From: Halieaceae bacterium
Lineage (GTDB): Bacteria > Pseudomonadota > Gammaproteobacteria > Pseudomonadales > Halieaceae
DNA length: 64,000 nt
Assembly: GCA_902631395.1 (NCBI GenBank)
Contig: CACOYM010000002.1
Span: 62,001 to 126,000 of the forward strand
Direction of reading: 5' to 3'
Shown here: one piece after another, positions 21,444 through 30,769 of the stretch
Numbering within the stretch: the stretch's first letter is position 1
How the letters are laid out: each line of letters opens with the position of its first letter
The notes under the pieces: generated by a model
What the model saw: only the letters and a program-made list of their open reading frames with translations
What the model was told of the DNA's origin: nothing
Databases searched by the model: none
Translations under genes and position numbers: made by a program

Positions 21444-21857
21444 ATGACCCGTATTAAAGCCGCAGCCGCCTATAAGCGGATCGACATTGAGTCTGCCGTC
21501 GCATCAGCTGACAAGCACGAGCTGATCACACTTCTCTTTAAGGCCCTTATTGGTGCCTTGGCCGGCGTGGAAGTGCATCATCATCACGGCAACAAAGAAC
21601 AGGTTCGTGAATACCTGACCAAAGCGTGCCGAATTCTGGCCGGCTTGCAAGGTAGTCTGGATTATGAGCGCGGGGGCGAAATCGCAGTTAATTTAGGAGA
21701 GCTGTACGGGTACTCCATCCGAAAGTTGTTTGCCGCTAACGTAAATGTGGACATCGCGCCAGATAATGTTATTGAGGTAAAAGGCTTGTTGGAGCCCATT
21801 GCTGAAGCATGGGAGAACATGGATCTAACAAAGCCTCGGCAGCTTTTGGCAGTTTGA
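21444..21857 (+). CDS. fliS: Flagellar export chaperone FliS
   Basis: AYKRIDIESAVASADKHELITLLFKALIGAL... followed by FliS-type helices ending AWENM. Confidence 0.88.
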   Translation: MTRIKAAAAYKRIDIESAVASADKHELITLLFKALIGALAGVEVHHHHGNKEQVREYLTKACRILAGLQGSLDYERGGEIAVNLGELYGYSIRKLFAANVNVDIAPDNVIEVKGLLEPIAEAWENMDLTKPRQLLAV

Positions 21858-21930
21858 CGTTCTAATGGCAGCTGGGTGACGCGAATTTGTCATCCAGCGC
21901 TGTGCACCGGGGCTTCGGCGCGAGCTTAAG

Positions 21931-22668
21931 TCAGGGCAAGGTGTCCAAAGCGCGGAGACAACCGCGCGCTCCGGACGCCTCACACTGCGACAACACAAAC
22001 AATGCGCTCTGAGTTTCTAACTCATCAATTCTCATCGATGCCGCATTTCGAATTTCCTCGGCTTGCTGCTGGCCCTGAATCAACGCTAAAGAGGCCCAGA
22101 CATATGCTTGCGCTGATCGTCGCTTCACGTCCGTTCCATCAAGCAACATGAACGAAAGCATATATTGACTGTCTGCATATCCTTCAATCGCTGTCTCCCT
22201 GAACCCCTCGTAGGCCAACCGCCTATTCTGGATTTGCCCCTCACCCTCGAAATAACTCAGGGCAATCATGTAACGGCTTTCAGTTAGGCCCTTTTCAGCT
22301 GCTTTTCGGAAATGAATCAACCCTTGCGCCCAGCTTTTCGCTGCGCCATGGCCGTCAACGTACATCATGCCGAGGTTATGATCCGCTTCAGCTAAACCAC
22401 CGCTGGCCGCACGGCGATACCATTCCATCGCAACGTCATACTGCTGCGTCACGCCTAGGCCCTCTTCATACATGTACCCTATGTTGTGCTGAGCCTCAGG
22501 ATCCCCAGCTTCAGCCAAATCAGACCACGATCGCATAGCCGTGGCATAGTGCTGACGCTCCATCGCAGCGAGACCTGCCCGAAGTTTGTCCAGACGCATA
22601 TCGGCAGCCACCGTAGCAGGCAGAAATACCGCAATACCAAACATAATAAGGCGCTTAGTTGCGTTCAC
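21931..22668 (-). CDS. Sel1-like repeat protein (secreted)
   Basis: Repeats AEAGDPEAQHNIGYMYEEGLGVTQQYDVAMEWYRRAASGGLAEADHNLGMMYVDGHG. Confidence 0.85.
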   Translation of the reverse strand: MNATKRLIMFGIAVFLPATVAADMRLDKLRAGLAAMERQHYATAMRSWSDLAEAGDPEAQHNIGYMYEEGLGVTQQYDVAMEWYRRAASGGLAEADHNLGMMYVDGHGAAKSWAQGLIHFRKAAEKGLTESRYMIALSYFEGEGQIQNRRLAYEGFRETAIEGYADSQYMLSFMLLDGTDVKRRSAQAYVWASLALIQGQQQAEEIRNAASMRIDELETQSALFVLSQCEASGARGCLRALDTLP

Positions 22669-24349
22669 GGCCCTTTACCTCTTCCTGGCGATCAAGAGTG
22701 CCGCCAAGAATGGCGCCTTCGCTCAGGCATCCGACTAACTTGCCAGTCTCGTCCACCACAGGGATAGCTTCGCCGACGAACTGCCTAGCGACTGCCAAAG
22801 CTTGCTGCAGATCATCACCCATATGCAATACGAGGTAGTCATTTTCGATCAGCGAGTGAGCGGGTTGTTCTCCGTTAGCGAGGGCCGTCAATATGGGCAC
22901 CACCCCCACCAGCGTACCCTGCGCATCCACAACGTACGCCTCAGTTCTGTGGGCCTCCCGCAGGTGCGACACAATGTCTTCGCCGGTCATAGTTCCTGTC
23001 ACAGGCGCCACCGACTCGACATCAAGATCCGCTACGGCGATATCCTTCAGTGACAAAAATTCCCGACCTTGCCTCAAATCGAAGCCACGTGAGATAAGCT
23101 GCCGATCAAAAAACGAATAGCAGAAGAGGCGAGTCGAAATAAAGGATGACATTGATACAGCGAGGATGGCTGCAACGGCAAACTCGTAGCTACGGGTGAA
23201 CTCAAACACAATTAGTACCACGCCGATAGGCGCACCGATCACAGAGCCAGTGACGGCCGCCATTCCCACCACAGTCAGCATCACAATGGCCGACGGATCA
23301 AAACCAAAACCCACTGCAACAAATCCCGCTAGATACCCGAGCGACGCGCCAAGAAACAGTGCAGGGGAGAACACGCCGCCCACAAGTCCGAGGCCTATAC
23401 AGATCACTGTTGCCGCCAATTTGGCAATCAGCATTAGCGCGGCCTCGGCTGCAAGCTTTTCTCCTGCCAACAAGTCATTCACCGACTGGGTTCCCAGACC
23501 GACCGCCTCTGGCACCAGCATGCCAATCACTGCCATAAGCGTCGCAGCCAGTAACAGCACAGCTAAATCGTTATTCCGCGCTTTCGCCCAAGTGGCCGTC
23601 CACAAAAGCGAGCGCATGAAAACAATAGCCAACACAGCAGCACACGCACCTAATCCCAACACGACGGGGATTAACCCCCAATCAGTAGCGCTGGCCGTCA
23701 CGGAATAAGGCGATACACGATCAAAGAACAGTGGAGTAACCGCCGCTGCAACAATGGCCGAGACGGTAATCGGCGCTACAGCCCGCACCGCGAAATGCCT
23801 TAATAGCGCCTCAGACACCAGAACAACCGCAGCAATAGGTGCGCCGAAACCGGCAGAAATCGCTGCTGCGACTCCACAGGCCAGATAAATGTCAGGGGTC
23901 AAGCGCGTGGGAAAGAGTGCCCGGACTTGAGCACCGACTGAAGCCCCGAAATGCAAAACGGGCCCGTACTGCCCCACCGAGGCGCCAGCACTGGCCGAAA
24001 TAAAAGCTGCGGTGGTCGAAATAAAGCCTTCCCGCGCGGGAAATGTAGCGTCCGGGCGGTGCGCGCCCAATATAGCGTCTGCCGGGCCATGCCAGCGATC
24101 CATTTTAAATGCTTGCTTGAGTCCATATATCCCGAAGGCGCCGGTAATCAAGGCAGCCCAACGAATCAGTCCCGAGCTAAGGGCGCTCTGTCCAGCCATT
24201 TGATCACGAATCAAACCATCAATGGCGTCTACGCCCAATACAAACAGATTAGCGGCAAGACCGCCCAAAATACCGATGACCAACCCCACAAATATGACCC
24301 GAACCAGCTCGAGGCCTAGCTCCTTGAGAGATGTAGTCAGGAGTAGCAT
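22655..24349 (-). CDS. ClC-family chloride channel/transporter with CBS domains
   Basis: ASVGQYGPVLHFGASVGAQV (GREGP-equivalent), GGVFSPALFLGASLGYLAG, C-terminal paired CBS-like region. Confidence 0.87.
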   Translation of the reverse strand: MLLLTTSLKELGLELVRVIFVGLVIGILGGLAANLFVLGVDAIDGLIRDQMAGQSALSSGLIRWAALITGAFGIYGLKQAFKMDRWHGPADAILGAHRPDATFPAREGFISTTAAFISASAGASVGQYGPVLHFGASVGAQVRALFPTRLTPDIYLACGVAAAISAGFGAPIAAVVLVSEALLRHFAVRAVAPITVSAIVAAAVTPLFFDRVSPYSVTASATDWGLIPVVLGLGACAAVLAIVFMRSLLWTATWAKARNNDLAVLLLAATLMAVIGMLVPEAVGLGTQSVNDLLAGEKLAAEAALMLIAKLAATVICIGLGLVGGVFSPALFLGASLGYLAGFVAVGFGFDPSAIVMLTVVGMAAVTGSVIGAPIGVVLIVFEFTRSYEFAVAAILAVSMSSFISTRLFCYSFFDRQLISRGFDLRQGREFLSLKDIAVADLDVESVAPVTGTMTGEDIVSHLREAHRTEAYVVDAQGTLVGVVPILTALANGEQPAHSLIENDYLVLHMGDDLQQALAVARQFVGEAIPVVDETGKLVGCLSEGAILGGTLDRQEEVKGRERN

Positions 24350-24534
24350 TTCAGCGCTGCCGTTTTCTTTAGTGTTTCAACGGGGTACTCCGCCTGATGC
24401 TCTCGGATGTAACGATCAAAACATTGCTTTCGCTCTGCATCAGTGGGTTCATCCTGCGCGCACGCTCCCAGAAGCAGTATGACTGTCCCCCCCGCAACAC
24501 AGCAGCGTCGGAGGGGTTTTCGATAAGCATTCAA
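24337..24534 (-). CDS. Small putative lipoprotein
   Basis: 65 aa, lipobox-like LLLGAC; overlaps both neighbours (13 and 4 nt). Confidence 0.55.
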   Translation of the reverse strand: MNAYRKPLRRCCVAGGTVILLLGACAQDEPTDAERKQCFDRYIREHQAEYPVETLKKTAALKCYS

Positions 24535-26261
24535 GGCTCGCTACCACCATCAAGTGACGTGATCATATTGGCCTCATCCAGCACCTTACCCAGCCGGATC
24601 ATTGCGCTGGCCATGGCGTCCTCGACGTTGGTCGCGAATGCGAGGCGCCTGTCCACTGCCGATTTATATTCACCGATCAAAGTTGCCGCGTCCTGCGTCA
24701 AAACGTCAAGGCGAGCTTTCGTCTCTTCCGCATCTTTGTTGGCGCTATGTAATGCATCTTCGAGATTCCTCGTCAGCTCCTCTTTACGGCGCTGCACTGG
24801 CTCAAGGTGCCCTGCATATTGACGATCCGCGTCTCTCTCGGCGTCCGCCATTTTTTGATCCAGCTCTTCGATTCTTGCGCGCTGCTCCCGAATCGCCTCT
24901 CGCTGTTTCTTCATCCATTCAATGTATTGATCAATAGAATCCTCATAATCCACCTCATGCTCAGTGTCGCTTTCTTCAGAGGCAAAATCGCTGCTCGTCA
25001 ATGATTGCAGGACCGTCGCGGGCGGCTCGAGGGTCTCAGCGCCCAGTTTCTTGATCAATTCGTTTGCCTGATCTGCCTCAAGCTGAATCTCAGCTATCTG
25101 GCCTTTTATCTGCTGACCCTTTTGGGCAGCAATTGCAGTCTGCTCCCGAATCACATCGGTTAGTTCAGAAGAGAGCGAGCAAAGCCACTGGTTTTGAGTA
25201 CCGGACAGATCATCGCCATTCGGCTCACCTCTCAACCCGGCATCAATGAACGCAATGCATCTTCGGGAGTCCGCCAGCCGGCCCGCGCCTTGCTCTAACT
25301 CTACGCAGACATCCCGATAGTGTGACAAAGTATCGAGCTCTTGGGAGAAACAGCCGTCGAGCGCCTGCAAGCAGCTGGATGTCACACCACCCAGAACGTC
25401 GATAAATTCGTTCATATCGTCGCCATACCCACCAAAATGCTCAGACGCATCGACTGCGCGTTCACTTTGCAACCCGGCGCGGGCCTCACCTACCGCGCTG
25501 ATGAGCTGATCAGCATGAGCAAGATTCCCAATCAACTGCTCCGTCAAAGTTATCGCGTCGGCATGAACTCCATCTGTGTCATCACGCCCGCTCACCTCGC
25601 TGTCATCCGCTGCACCAGTTGGCTCCTCAGAGCCGCTCTCTGCGGTTAGAGACCCATCGACCACCTCTGAGGGCACCGCTAAATTGTCTTCACTATTGCC
25701 ATCTGTTTTTGAATCAGCGTTATCATCACTGTTGGCAGCCTCGCTGGTTATGAGACCTTCCTGCAGCTCCTCGACCAGAATTTGAAGCGCAATGCCCTGC
25801 TCAGCGAGATCTGGAGAATCCTCGATAGAGGTAAGGCATTTATTCAAAACTACAGCACGCTCAGTGAGACCGTCCGCCTCACCAGTCATTAAAATCGCAT
25901 GCAGCACCTCGTGACGGAAGGAGGTGAAGCCCTCAGAGAGCGGTGACATGCCCTCGGGAATTTGGCATAGGGCTGCGCCAACTGCTCGCAAGTCGGCATT
26001 GCTATCAACATTGATCAGTGCAAACTGATCGGTCACGGCCTTGATCACATCACTCATGGTTGCCCCCCTATCAGCTACTACTGGGGACTGTGAGGAGGGT
26101 GCTTGCTCGGGCGGATCAGATTCGTTTGGTGCATCAAGCCTCGTCGCCTCTTCAGCGTCGGTGAGCTCTTCGTCATCAGACGATTTACCAAAAAAACCAA
26201 AGAGCTTCATCGCGCGCCAGTCCCCCAGACAGTGCCTCACAGTCTGCTTATAGGACATCAT
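24531..26261 (-). CDS. Hypothetical acidic coiled-coil protein
   Basis: Long acidic, helix-rich ORF with heptad-like stretch (EWMKKQREAIREQRARIEELDQKMADAERDADRQ); start possibly at internal MKLFGFFGKS. No family recognised. Confidence 0.65.
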   Translation of the reverse strand: MMSYKQTVRHCLGDWRAMKLFGFFGKSSDDEELTDAEEATRLDAPNESDPPEQAPSSQSPVVADRGATMSDVIKAVTDQFALINVDSNADLRAVGAALCQIPEGMSPLSEGFTSFRHEVLHAILMTGEADGLTERAVVLNKCLTSIEDSPDLAEQGIALQILVEELQEGLITSEAANSDDNADSKTDGNSEDNLAVPSEVVDGSLTAESGSEEPTGAADDSEVSGRDDTDGVHADAITLTEQLIGNLAHADQLISAVGEARAGLQSERAVDASEHFGGYGDDMNEFIDVLGGVTSSCLQALDGCFSQELDTLSHYRDVCVELEQGAGRLADSRRCIAFIDAGLRGEPNGDDLSGTQNQWLCSLSSELTDVIREQTAIAAQKGQQIKGQIAEIQLEADQANELIKKLGAETLEPPATVLQSLTSSDFASEESDTEHEVDYEDSIDQYIEWMKKQREAIREQRARIEELDQKMADAERDADRQYAGHLEPVQRRKEELTRNLEDALHSANKDAEETKARLDVLTQDAATLIGEYKSAVDRRLAFATNVEDAMASAMIRLGKVLDEANMITSLDGGSEP

Positions 26262-26323
26262 AGAACCCAGCCTACAATACAGGCAAATGGCAATAAGAGA
26301 GAAAAGTACAGGCGAGGCCTGCT

Positions 26324-27595
26324 TTACAGTGTCAACGCCTCACAGTCAGCCTCGGTGATATCGTATTGCGCGGCCTGAGAGGTCGGCACCGACTCGTAGC
26401 ATACGCGAACATAGCGCAACTTGCTGAGGGGGTCGCTATACTCGCTCCCACGTCGAGTATACAAATCAAAACGAACGACACTATCACTGATACCACTTTG
26501 CAATATCAACATCAGGCCTGATTGACCCGAGCCAGTGGCTTCACCGACGGACACGGCGTAACCGGCCTGGTCCGACAAATCGCAATTGTCAACGCTGATT
26601 GACTCAGCCGGGATAATCGAGCCGTCTCCTTCAGTAGCAGTAATGAAATCAGTGTCGTATCGCGCAAGGGTTGCTGAGATCCCGCAGCGGGGAGTTTCAA
26701 GGTTATAACTGTCTCCCACCATTTCGTCCTGTGAGACGTTCAGATAATCCAGATTCTCAAGGAGAGACGACCTATAAATTCCTGTGATGTCCAGATCAGG
26801 TGAAACATAAGCCTCACCAGCCACGGCAAAATCAATATCGAACGTGTCACCGGTCTCTTCATATGAGTAAGTTAGTCCCAGCGGTCCGGTCTGCTGATAA
26901 GTAACTAGAAGCCCTACCACAGTCCTTACTTGAAGCTGGTCATCTACTCTCTCTTTACACTGACCGGATCCCGTTGCCTCAACACCATTGACCTCTACAT
27001 CCGCCACGCATAGTAAATTAATGAATGCAGTATCGTCGGTGGCCTGAGAATACCAAAAAAGCGTCCCGGCGCGGGTGAGGACGAAATTGTTTTCATCGAT
27101 CTCCGTTACCTGGCTGCGCCCAATTGTTAGTGAATACTCGCTCTCCGCACCACCTCCATACCTTCCACCAAAATTGGCGTCGATAAACAGAGAAATCTCA
27201 TCCTCGGCAGATGCACTTCCTGAGGTGGCCGTCACCTTCACAACATACGTGCCTGCAAGCAGCGCTGTCCCTGAGATGGTTTTAGCGGTTCCATCATGAG
27301 TGAGCTCAACAGGACCATCGTAAGTGACCGATGCGCTGTCTGCACTCGTACCCGTCACACTGTAACTGAGCGAGACGCCTTCATCTGCACGATATTTTGT
27401 TTGCCCGGTCAGCTCGATTGATAACTCATCAGCAGGTGATAACGCTCCGCCATCTGCACCTGCGCCGGAGCCGGCCTCGTCGCCACCCGAGCCGATGCCG
27501 CATCCGGCTAACAGCGCTAAAAGAACAGCAAAGCAAAAATGTTGCTGGCGGCAGTGCCCTCTTAAAAACCACCTTCCCATCCGGTAAAAGCGCAC
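26324..27595 (-). CDS. Hypothetical lipoprotein with Ig/PKD-like N-terminal domain
   Basis: Lipobox LLALLAGC; region ADEGVSLSYSVTGTSADSASVTYDG...TYVVKVTATSGSASAEDEI resembles an Ig-like fold. Confidence 0.65.
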   Translation of the reverse strand: MRFYRMGRWFLRGHCRQQHFCFAVLLALLAGCGIGSGGDEAGSGAGADGGALSPADELSIELTGQTKYRADEGVSLSYSVTGTSADSASVTYDGPVELTHDGTAKTISGTALLAGTYVVKVTATSGSASAEDEISLFIDANFGGRYGGGAESEYSLTIGRSQVTEIDENNFVLTRAGTLFWYSQATDDTAFINLLCVADVEVNGVEATGSGQCKERVDDQLQVRTVVGLLVTYQQTGPLGLTYSYEETGDTFDIDFAVAGEAYVSPDLDITGIYRSSLLENLDYLNVSQDEMVGDSYNLETPRCGISATLARYDTDFITATEGDGSIIPAESISVDNCDLSDQAGYAVSVGEATGSGQSGLMLILQSGISDSVVRFDLYTRRGSEYSDPLSKLRYVRVCYESVPTSQAAQYDITEADCEALTL

Positions 27596-27939
27596 TAGGC
27601 GTCCTCCACGCAGATATGGCTTTGCAACATCACCATCTCTTGATCACGCCGGTACTTTGACGAATCCATAAACCAGATAACAAGGTATCCGTAGGTCTTG
27701 TACTCCTGGCAGAGCTGTTCACCCATAGTTTCGTAATTGAGGCCTGACTGCACGTCGGGTGACGGCCAGATAACTAAGGCGTCTTTAGACAGCCTGGCGT
27801 CGTCGATAGTAGAAACCGATTTGACTCGATCAAGAAACGCCTTCTGAGATTTGGTTTGGGCCGCAGCGTTACCAGCGGCTACGCTCAGCAATGCCAGAAT
27901 AATGACTGCAAGCAGCTTTGACGTATACCGTGACATCAT
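27595..27939 (-). CDS. Hypothetical small secreted protein
   Basis: Signal-peptide-like N-terminus ending ANAAAQ; overlaps neighbours by 1 and 4 nt. Confidence 0.6.
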   Translation of the reverse strand: MMSRYTSKLLAVIILALLSVAAGNAAAQTKSQKAFLDRVKSVSTIDDARLSKDALVIWPSPDVQSGLNYETMGEQLCQEYKTYGYLVIWFMDSSKYRRDQEMVMLQSHICVEDA

Positions 27940-29204
27940 CCCGCTCCCCCTTTGACCGTAATTTCTATGCGTCGGTTTTGTGCTCGCCCCACAGCCGTAT
28001 CGTTGGAAGCAATCGGCACCGTATCGGCGAAGCCGGTAACCGAAACTGCTCCGGGCTCAATAAAACCCTCCCCTACGAGATAATCGGCCACCGAAGCGGA
28101 ACGCGCCGCAGACAAATCCCAATTCGACTGGAAACGCTCGCTGAATGCGACAGGCACATTATCAGTATGGCCAGCGACGGTGACTTGGCCAGGACTATCT
28201 ACCAGGGCCTGTCCGACACTGGACAATACGCTGTAGAAGCTGGTGCGAAGGTCTGCGCTCCCGCTGACAAAAGCGCCCTGATCAGCGAGGCTGATCCTTA
28301 CCTCGTCGTCTATGCGTTCAACAGCTACCTGGCCATTGGCAATTTCTGTTGTGAGCCGGCTGCGAATCTGCTCGTACTCACTTTGAGCGACATCCTCACC
28401 TTCTTTTAAATCAGATCCTTGCGCGTTGTCGAAGGACTGCTGTTCGGTAGAGGGTGAGCGCAGTACTTGCACCTCGGATACTACCTCCGCCTGTGCTTGC
28501 GCGACCTTTGCGAATAGCGCCACAGTATCTTCGTCTAGACGCTGTCCAGTTTCCAATCCTTCTGCACCCTGATTTTCACCATTTTTCTGATCGGCGGTCA
28601 TAACAACGCTGATCTTGCCATCCGCCTCGGTAACTGAGATCTGGCCGCGCGTAATCTCGTCCTCAAGCGCGCTTCTCACCTTTTCAAGGTCAGACGAGTT
28701 GGGGTCGTTGGAGGGTTTAGTAGTGATCTTTAACTCGGGATCCGGCGGCTGCTCCTCGTCTGTGGTTTGCTCACTAATAGTGCTGAGCGCCGTGGGCTCA
28801 ACCTTAGCCTGCATAAACTGATCAGCAATAATATTGTCGGCCGTAGGGGGTTCAACCACCGGCACCACGCGCTGCACACCCATGCTGTCATTCATAGAAC
28901 CACTGACCTCTTTGAATTTCGGCACATTCATCTGCGCAAATGACAGTAGCAATACAAAAAATGCCATCAGGAGCGTTGCCATGTCGGCAAAAGTCGCCAT
29001 CCAGGCTGGAGCACCGCCACCCGCACACTTGGGGCATTCAACCGGCGGCAGTTCCTCGGGTGGTTCAGGGGGTGGACCCTCTGGTACTGGTTCTTCGGGC
29101 ACTGCAGATGCCTGCGCCTCGGGTGCATCAGCGGATTCCGCATCCACGAACTCGGCGACCTCGCCCCCAGGCGTTTCAAGCTCAACATTTTCGTCTTCTG
29201 CCAC
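27936..29204 (-). CDS. MotB/PomB-family OmpA-domain stator protein (copy 2)
   Basis: CPKCAGGGAPAWMATFADMATLLMAFFVLLLSFAQMNVPKFKEVSGSM (TM with conserved Asp) and C-terminal OmpA motif VAGHTDNVPVAFSERFQSNWDLSAARSASVADYL. Confidence 0.9.
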   Translation of the reverse strand: MAEDENVELETPGGEVAEFVDAESADAPEAQASAVPEEPVPEGPPPEPPEELPPVECPKCAGGGAPAWMATFADMATLLMAFFVLLLSFAQMNVPKFKEVSGSMNDSMGVQRVVPVVEPPTADNIIADQFMQAKVEPTALSTISEQTTDEEQPPDPELKITTKPSNDPNSSDLEKVRSALEDEITRGQISVTEADGKISVVMTADQKNGENQGAEGLETGQRLDEDTVALFAKVAQAQAEVVSEVQVLRSPSTEQQSFDNAQGSDLKEGEDVAQSEYEQIRSRLTTEIANGQVAVERIDDEVRISLADQGAFVSGSADLRTSFYSVLSSVGQALVDSPGQVTVAGHTDNVPVAFSERFQSNWDLSAARSASVADYLVGEGFIEPGAVSVTGFADTVPIASNDTAVGRAQNRRIEITVKGGAG

Positions 29205-29224
29205 GACTAGGCCCTCCGAATCAC

Positions 29225-30736
29225 TCAGTTATCTTCCACAATCACTTCAATACGGCGATTTCGGGCACGGCCCGTTGCAGTATCGTTGCTGTTGAGTGGC
29301 CGCGTATCGGCGAACCCTGCGATTTGCACATTGCCACCCTCGAGGTTAGTCGAGTTAAGCAAAAAGTCGGCGATGGATGCAGCACGAGCTGCGGACAAAT
29401 CCCAATTTGATTTAAATCGCTCGCTGAAGGCAACGGGCACGTTATCGGTATGCCCCTCAACCATCACACTACCGGGATATTGGGCGAGGCTGTTGCCAAG
29501 ACGTGTCAGAGTCGGCGTAAACGCCTGCCGCAAATCGGAAGATCCGGAGGTGAAACTGCCCTGACTGGCGAGTCTGACGATGATCTTGTCACCATCTTTC
29601 TCCACCTCAGCAAGGCCTGCTGCAATCTCGTCCGACAGGTCAGCACGCAAGCGGTCATATTTTGACATGCCGGAAGCGTCAGCGCCCTGCGACTGTCTCC
29701 GGTTCGCATTTGCGCCTGCTTGGTTTCCTTGAGCCTTGTCCGCCAGGTGCACACCGACGTTAGAACTGAGCGTGGTGGAGACTTCAGCAACCTTGGCGAC
29801 CGCATCCAGCGTCTCCTGTGCCACTTGTCCACCCTTGCCTTCGCCTGCCGAGCCCACCTTGCCGCCTGCAGAGGCGGGTTCTACAAGGGTCACCTTGATC
29901 TCCCCGTTTTCGATACGGACGTCTGCCATACCTTTATTGAGCTCTTGCTCAAGCGCTTCCTGCACCTGCTGAAAATCGCTCTCGATCGGATCTTCGTATT
30001 CGCCCTCCTCGGTTTTTTTCTCGATGAAGTCGCCACGCACGAAGTCAGATCGCTGCTCCTTCACATCCAGCACTGAGCGCTCTGCAACGGCCGGGGTAAA
30101 GTTTTCCACCACGATACTTCGGGCCATTGGGATGGTGACTTTGGGCACAATTTTTTCGATACCAAACGCCTGCTTCAACGAACCCGCAACCTGCTTGAAC
30201 TTGGGAACCTCTGTCTCAGCGAAGCTCAGCAGCAAAACGAAAAAAGCCATCAGCAAGGTTGCCATATCGGCGAAGGTCGCCATCCAGGCAGGCGCGCCAC
30301 CACCAGCGCACTTCGGGCAATCGTCTTTGGGCTCTTCCGGTGGGGGTGGTCCGAGTGGAGGAAGATCGGTCTCTTCGAGCTCTTCTTCTGCATCGCCCTC
30401 CTGAGCATCTTCCACCGCAGCATCGCCATCATCCTCTGCTGGAGACTCGTCCTCAACAGTTTCATCTTCTGGAGTCTCAGAAGGGTCAGCAAGATCGTCA
30501 GCTTCATTCTGAGCCGCGGCGTCGAGGGAAATTTCACCAGTCACGTCAGCTGCATCAGGCCCGCGATAGGTGGAGTCCGTCCCATCAGATTCTGACGCAG
30601 GTGTCAGAGCTTCTTCATCCGCGCCATCAGCAGCATTCGCTACAGAATCTGTCTGGCCCGCGCTCATAACATCAGAGGGTGCCTGAACGTCAGTATTCTG
30701 GCCCTCGGCTCCGGATTTGATGTCATCATCAGCCAC
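29225..30736 (-). CDS. MotB/PomB-family OmpA-domain stator protein (copy 1)
   Basis: CPKCAGGGAPAWMATFADMATLLMAFFVLLLSFAETEVPKFKQVAGSLKQAFG and OmpA motif VEGHTDNVPVAFSERFKSNWDLSAARAASIADFL; long acidic N-terminal extension. Confidence 0.9.
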   Translation of the reverse strand: MADDDIKSGAEGQNTDVQAPSDVMSAGQTDSVANAADGADEEALTPASESDGTDSTYRGPDAADVTGEISLDAAAQNEADDLADPSETPEDETVEDESPAEDDGDAAVEDAQEGDAEEELEETDLPPLGPPPPEEPKDDCPKCAGGGAPAWMATFADMATLLMAFFVLLLSFAETEVPKFKQVAGSLKQAFGIEKIVPKVTIPMARSIVVENFTPAVAERSVLDVKEQRSDFVRGDFIEKKTEEGEYEDPIESDFQQVQEALEQELNKGMADVRIENGEIKVTLVEPASAGGKVGSAGEGKGGQVAQETLDAVAKVAEVSTTLSSNVGVHLADKAQGNQAGANANRRQSQGADASGMSKYDRLRADLSDEIAAGLAEVEKDGDKIIVRLASQGSFTSGSSDLRQAFTPTLTRLGNSLAQYPGSVMVEGHTDNVPVAFSERFKSNWDLSAARAASIADFLLNSTNLEGGNVQIAGFADTRPLNSNDTATGRARNRRIEVIVEDN

Positions 30737-30769
30737 GTTGCGTTATCTCAATTTGTGCACGAAGCTGTA

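Noticed and set aside
23196-23708. 170-aa plus-strand ORF antisense to the ClC gene
   Set aside because: Low-complexity Ala/Pro/Thr translation typical of antisense reading frames; the minus-strand ClC protein is clearly real.
28834-29410. Plus-strand ORFs (153 and 156 aa) antisense to pomB genes
   Set aside because: Ser/Gly-rich shadow ORFs opposite well-supported MotB-family genes.
30024-30669. Plus-strand ORFs (126 and 136 aa) opposite pomB1 acidic N-terminus
   Set aside because: Arise from the repetitive GAG/GAT-rich coding on the other strand; no motif.
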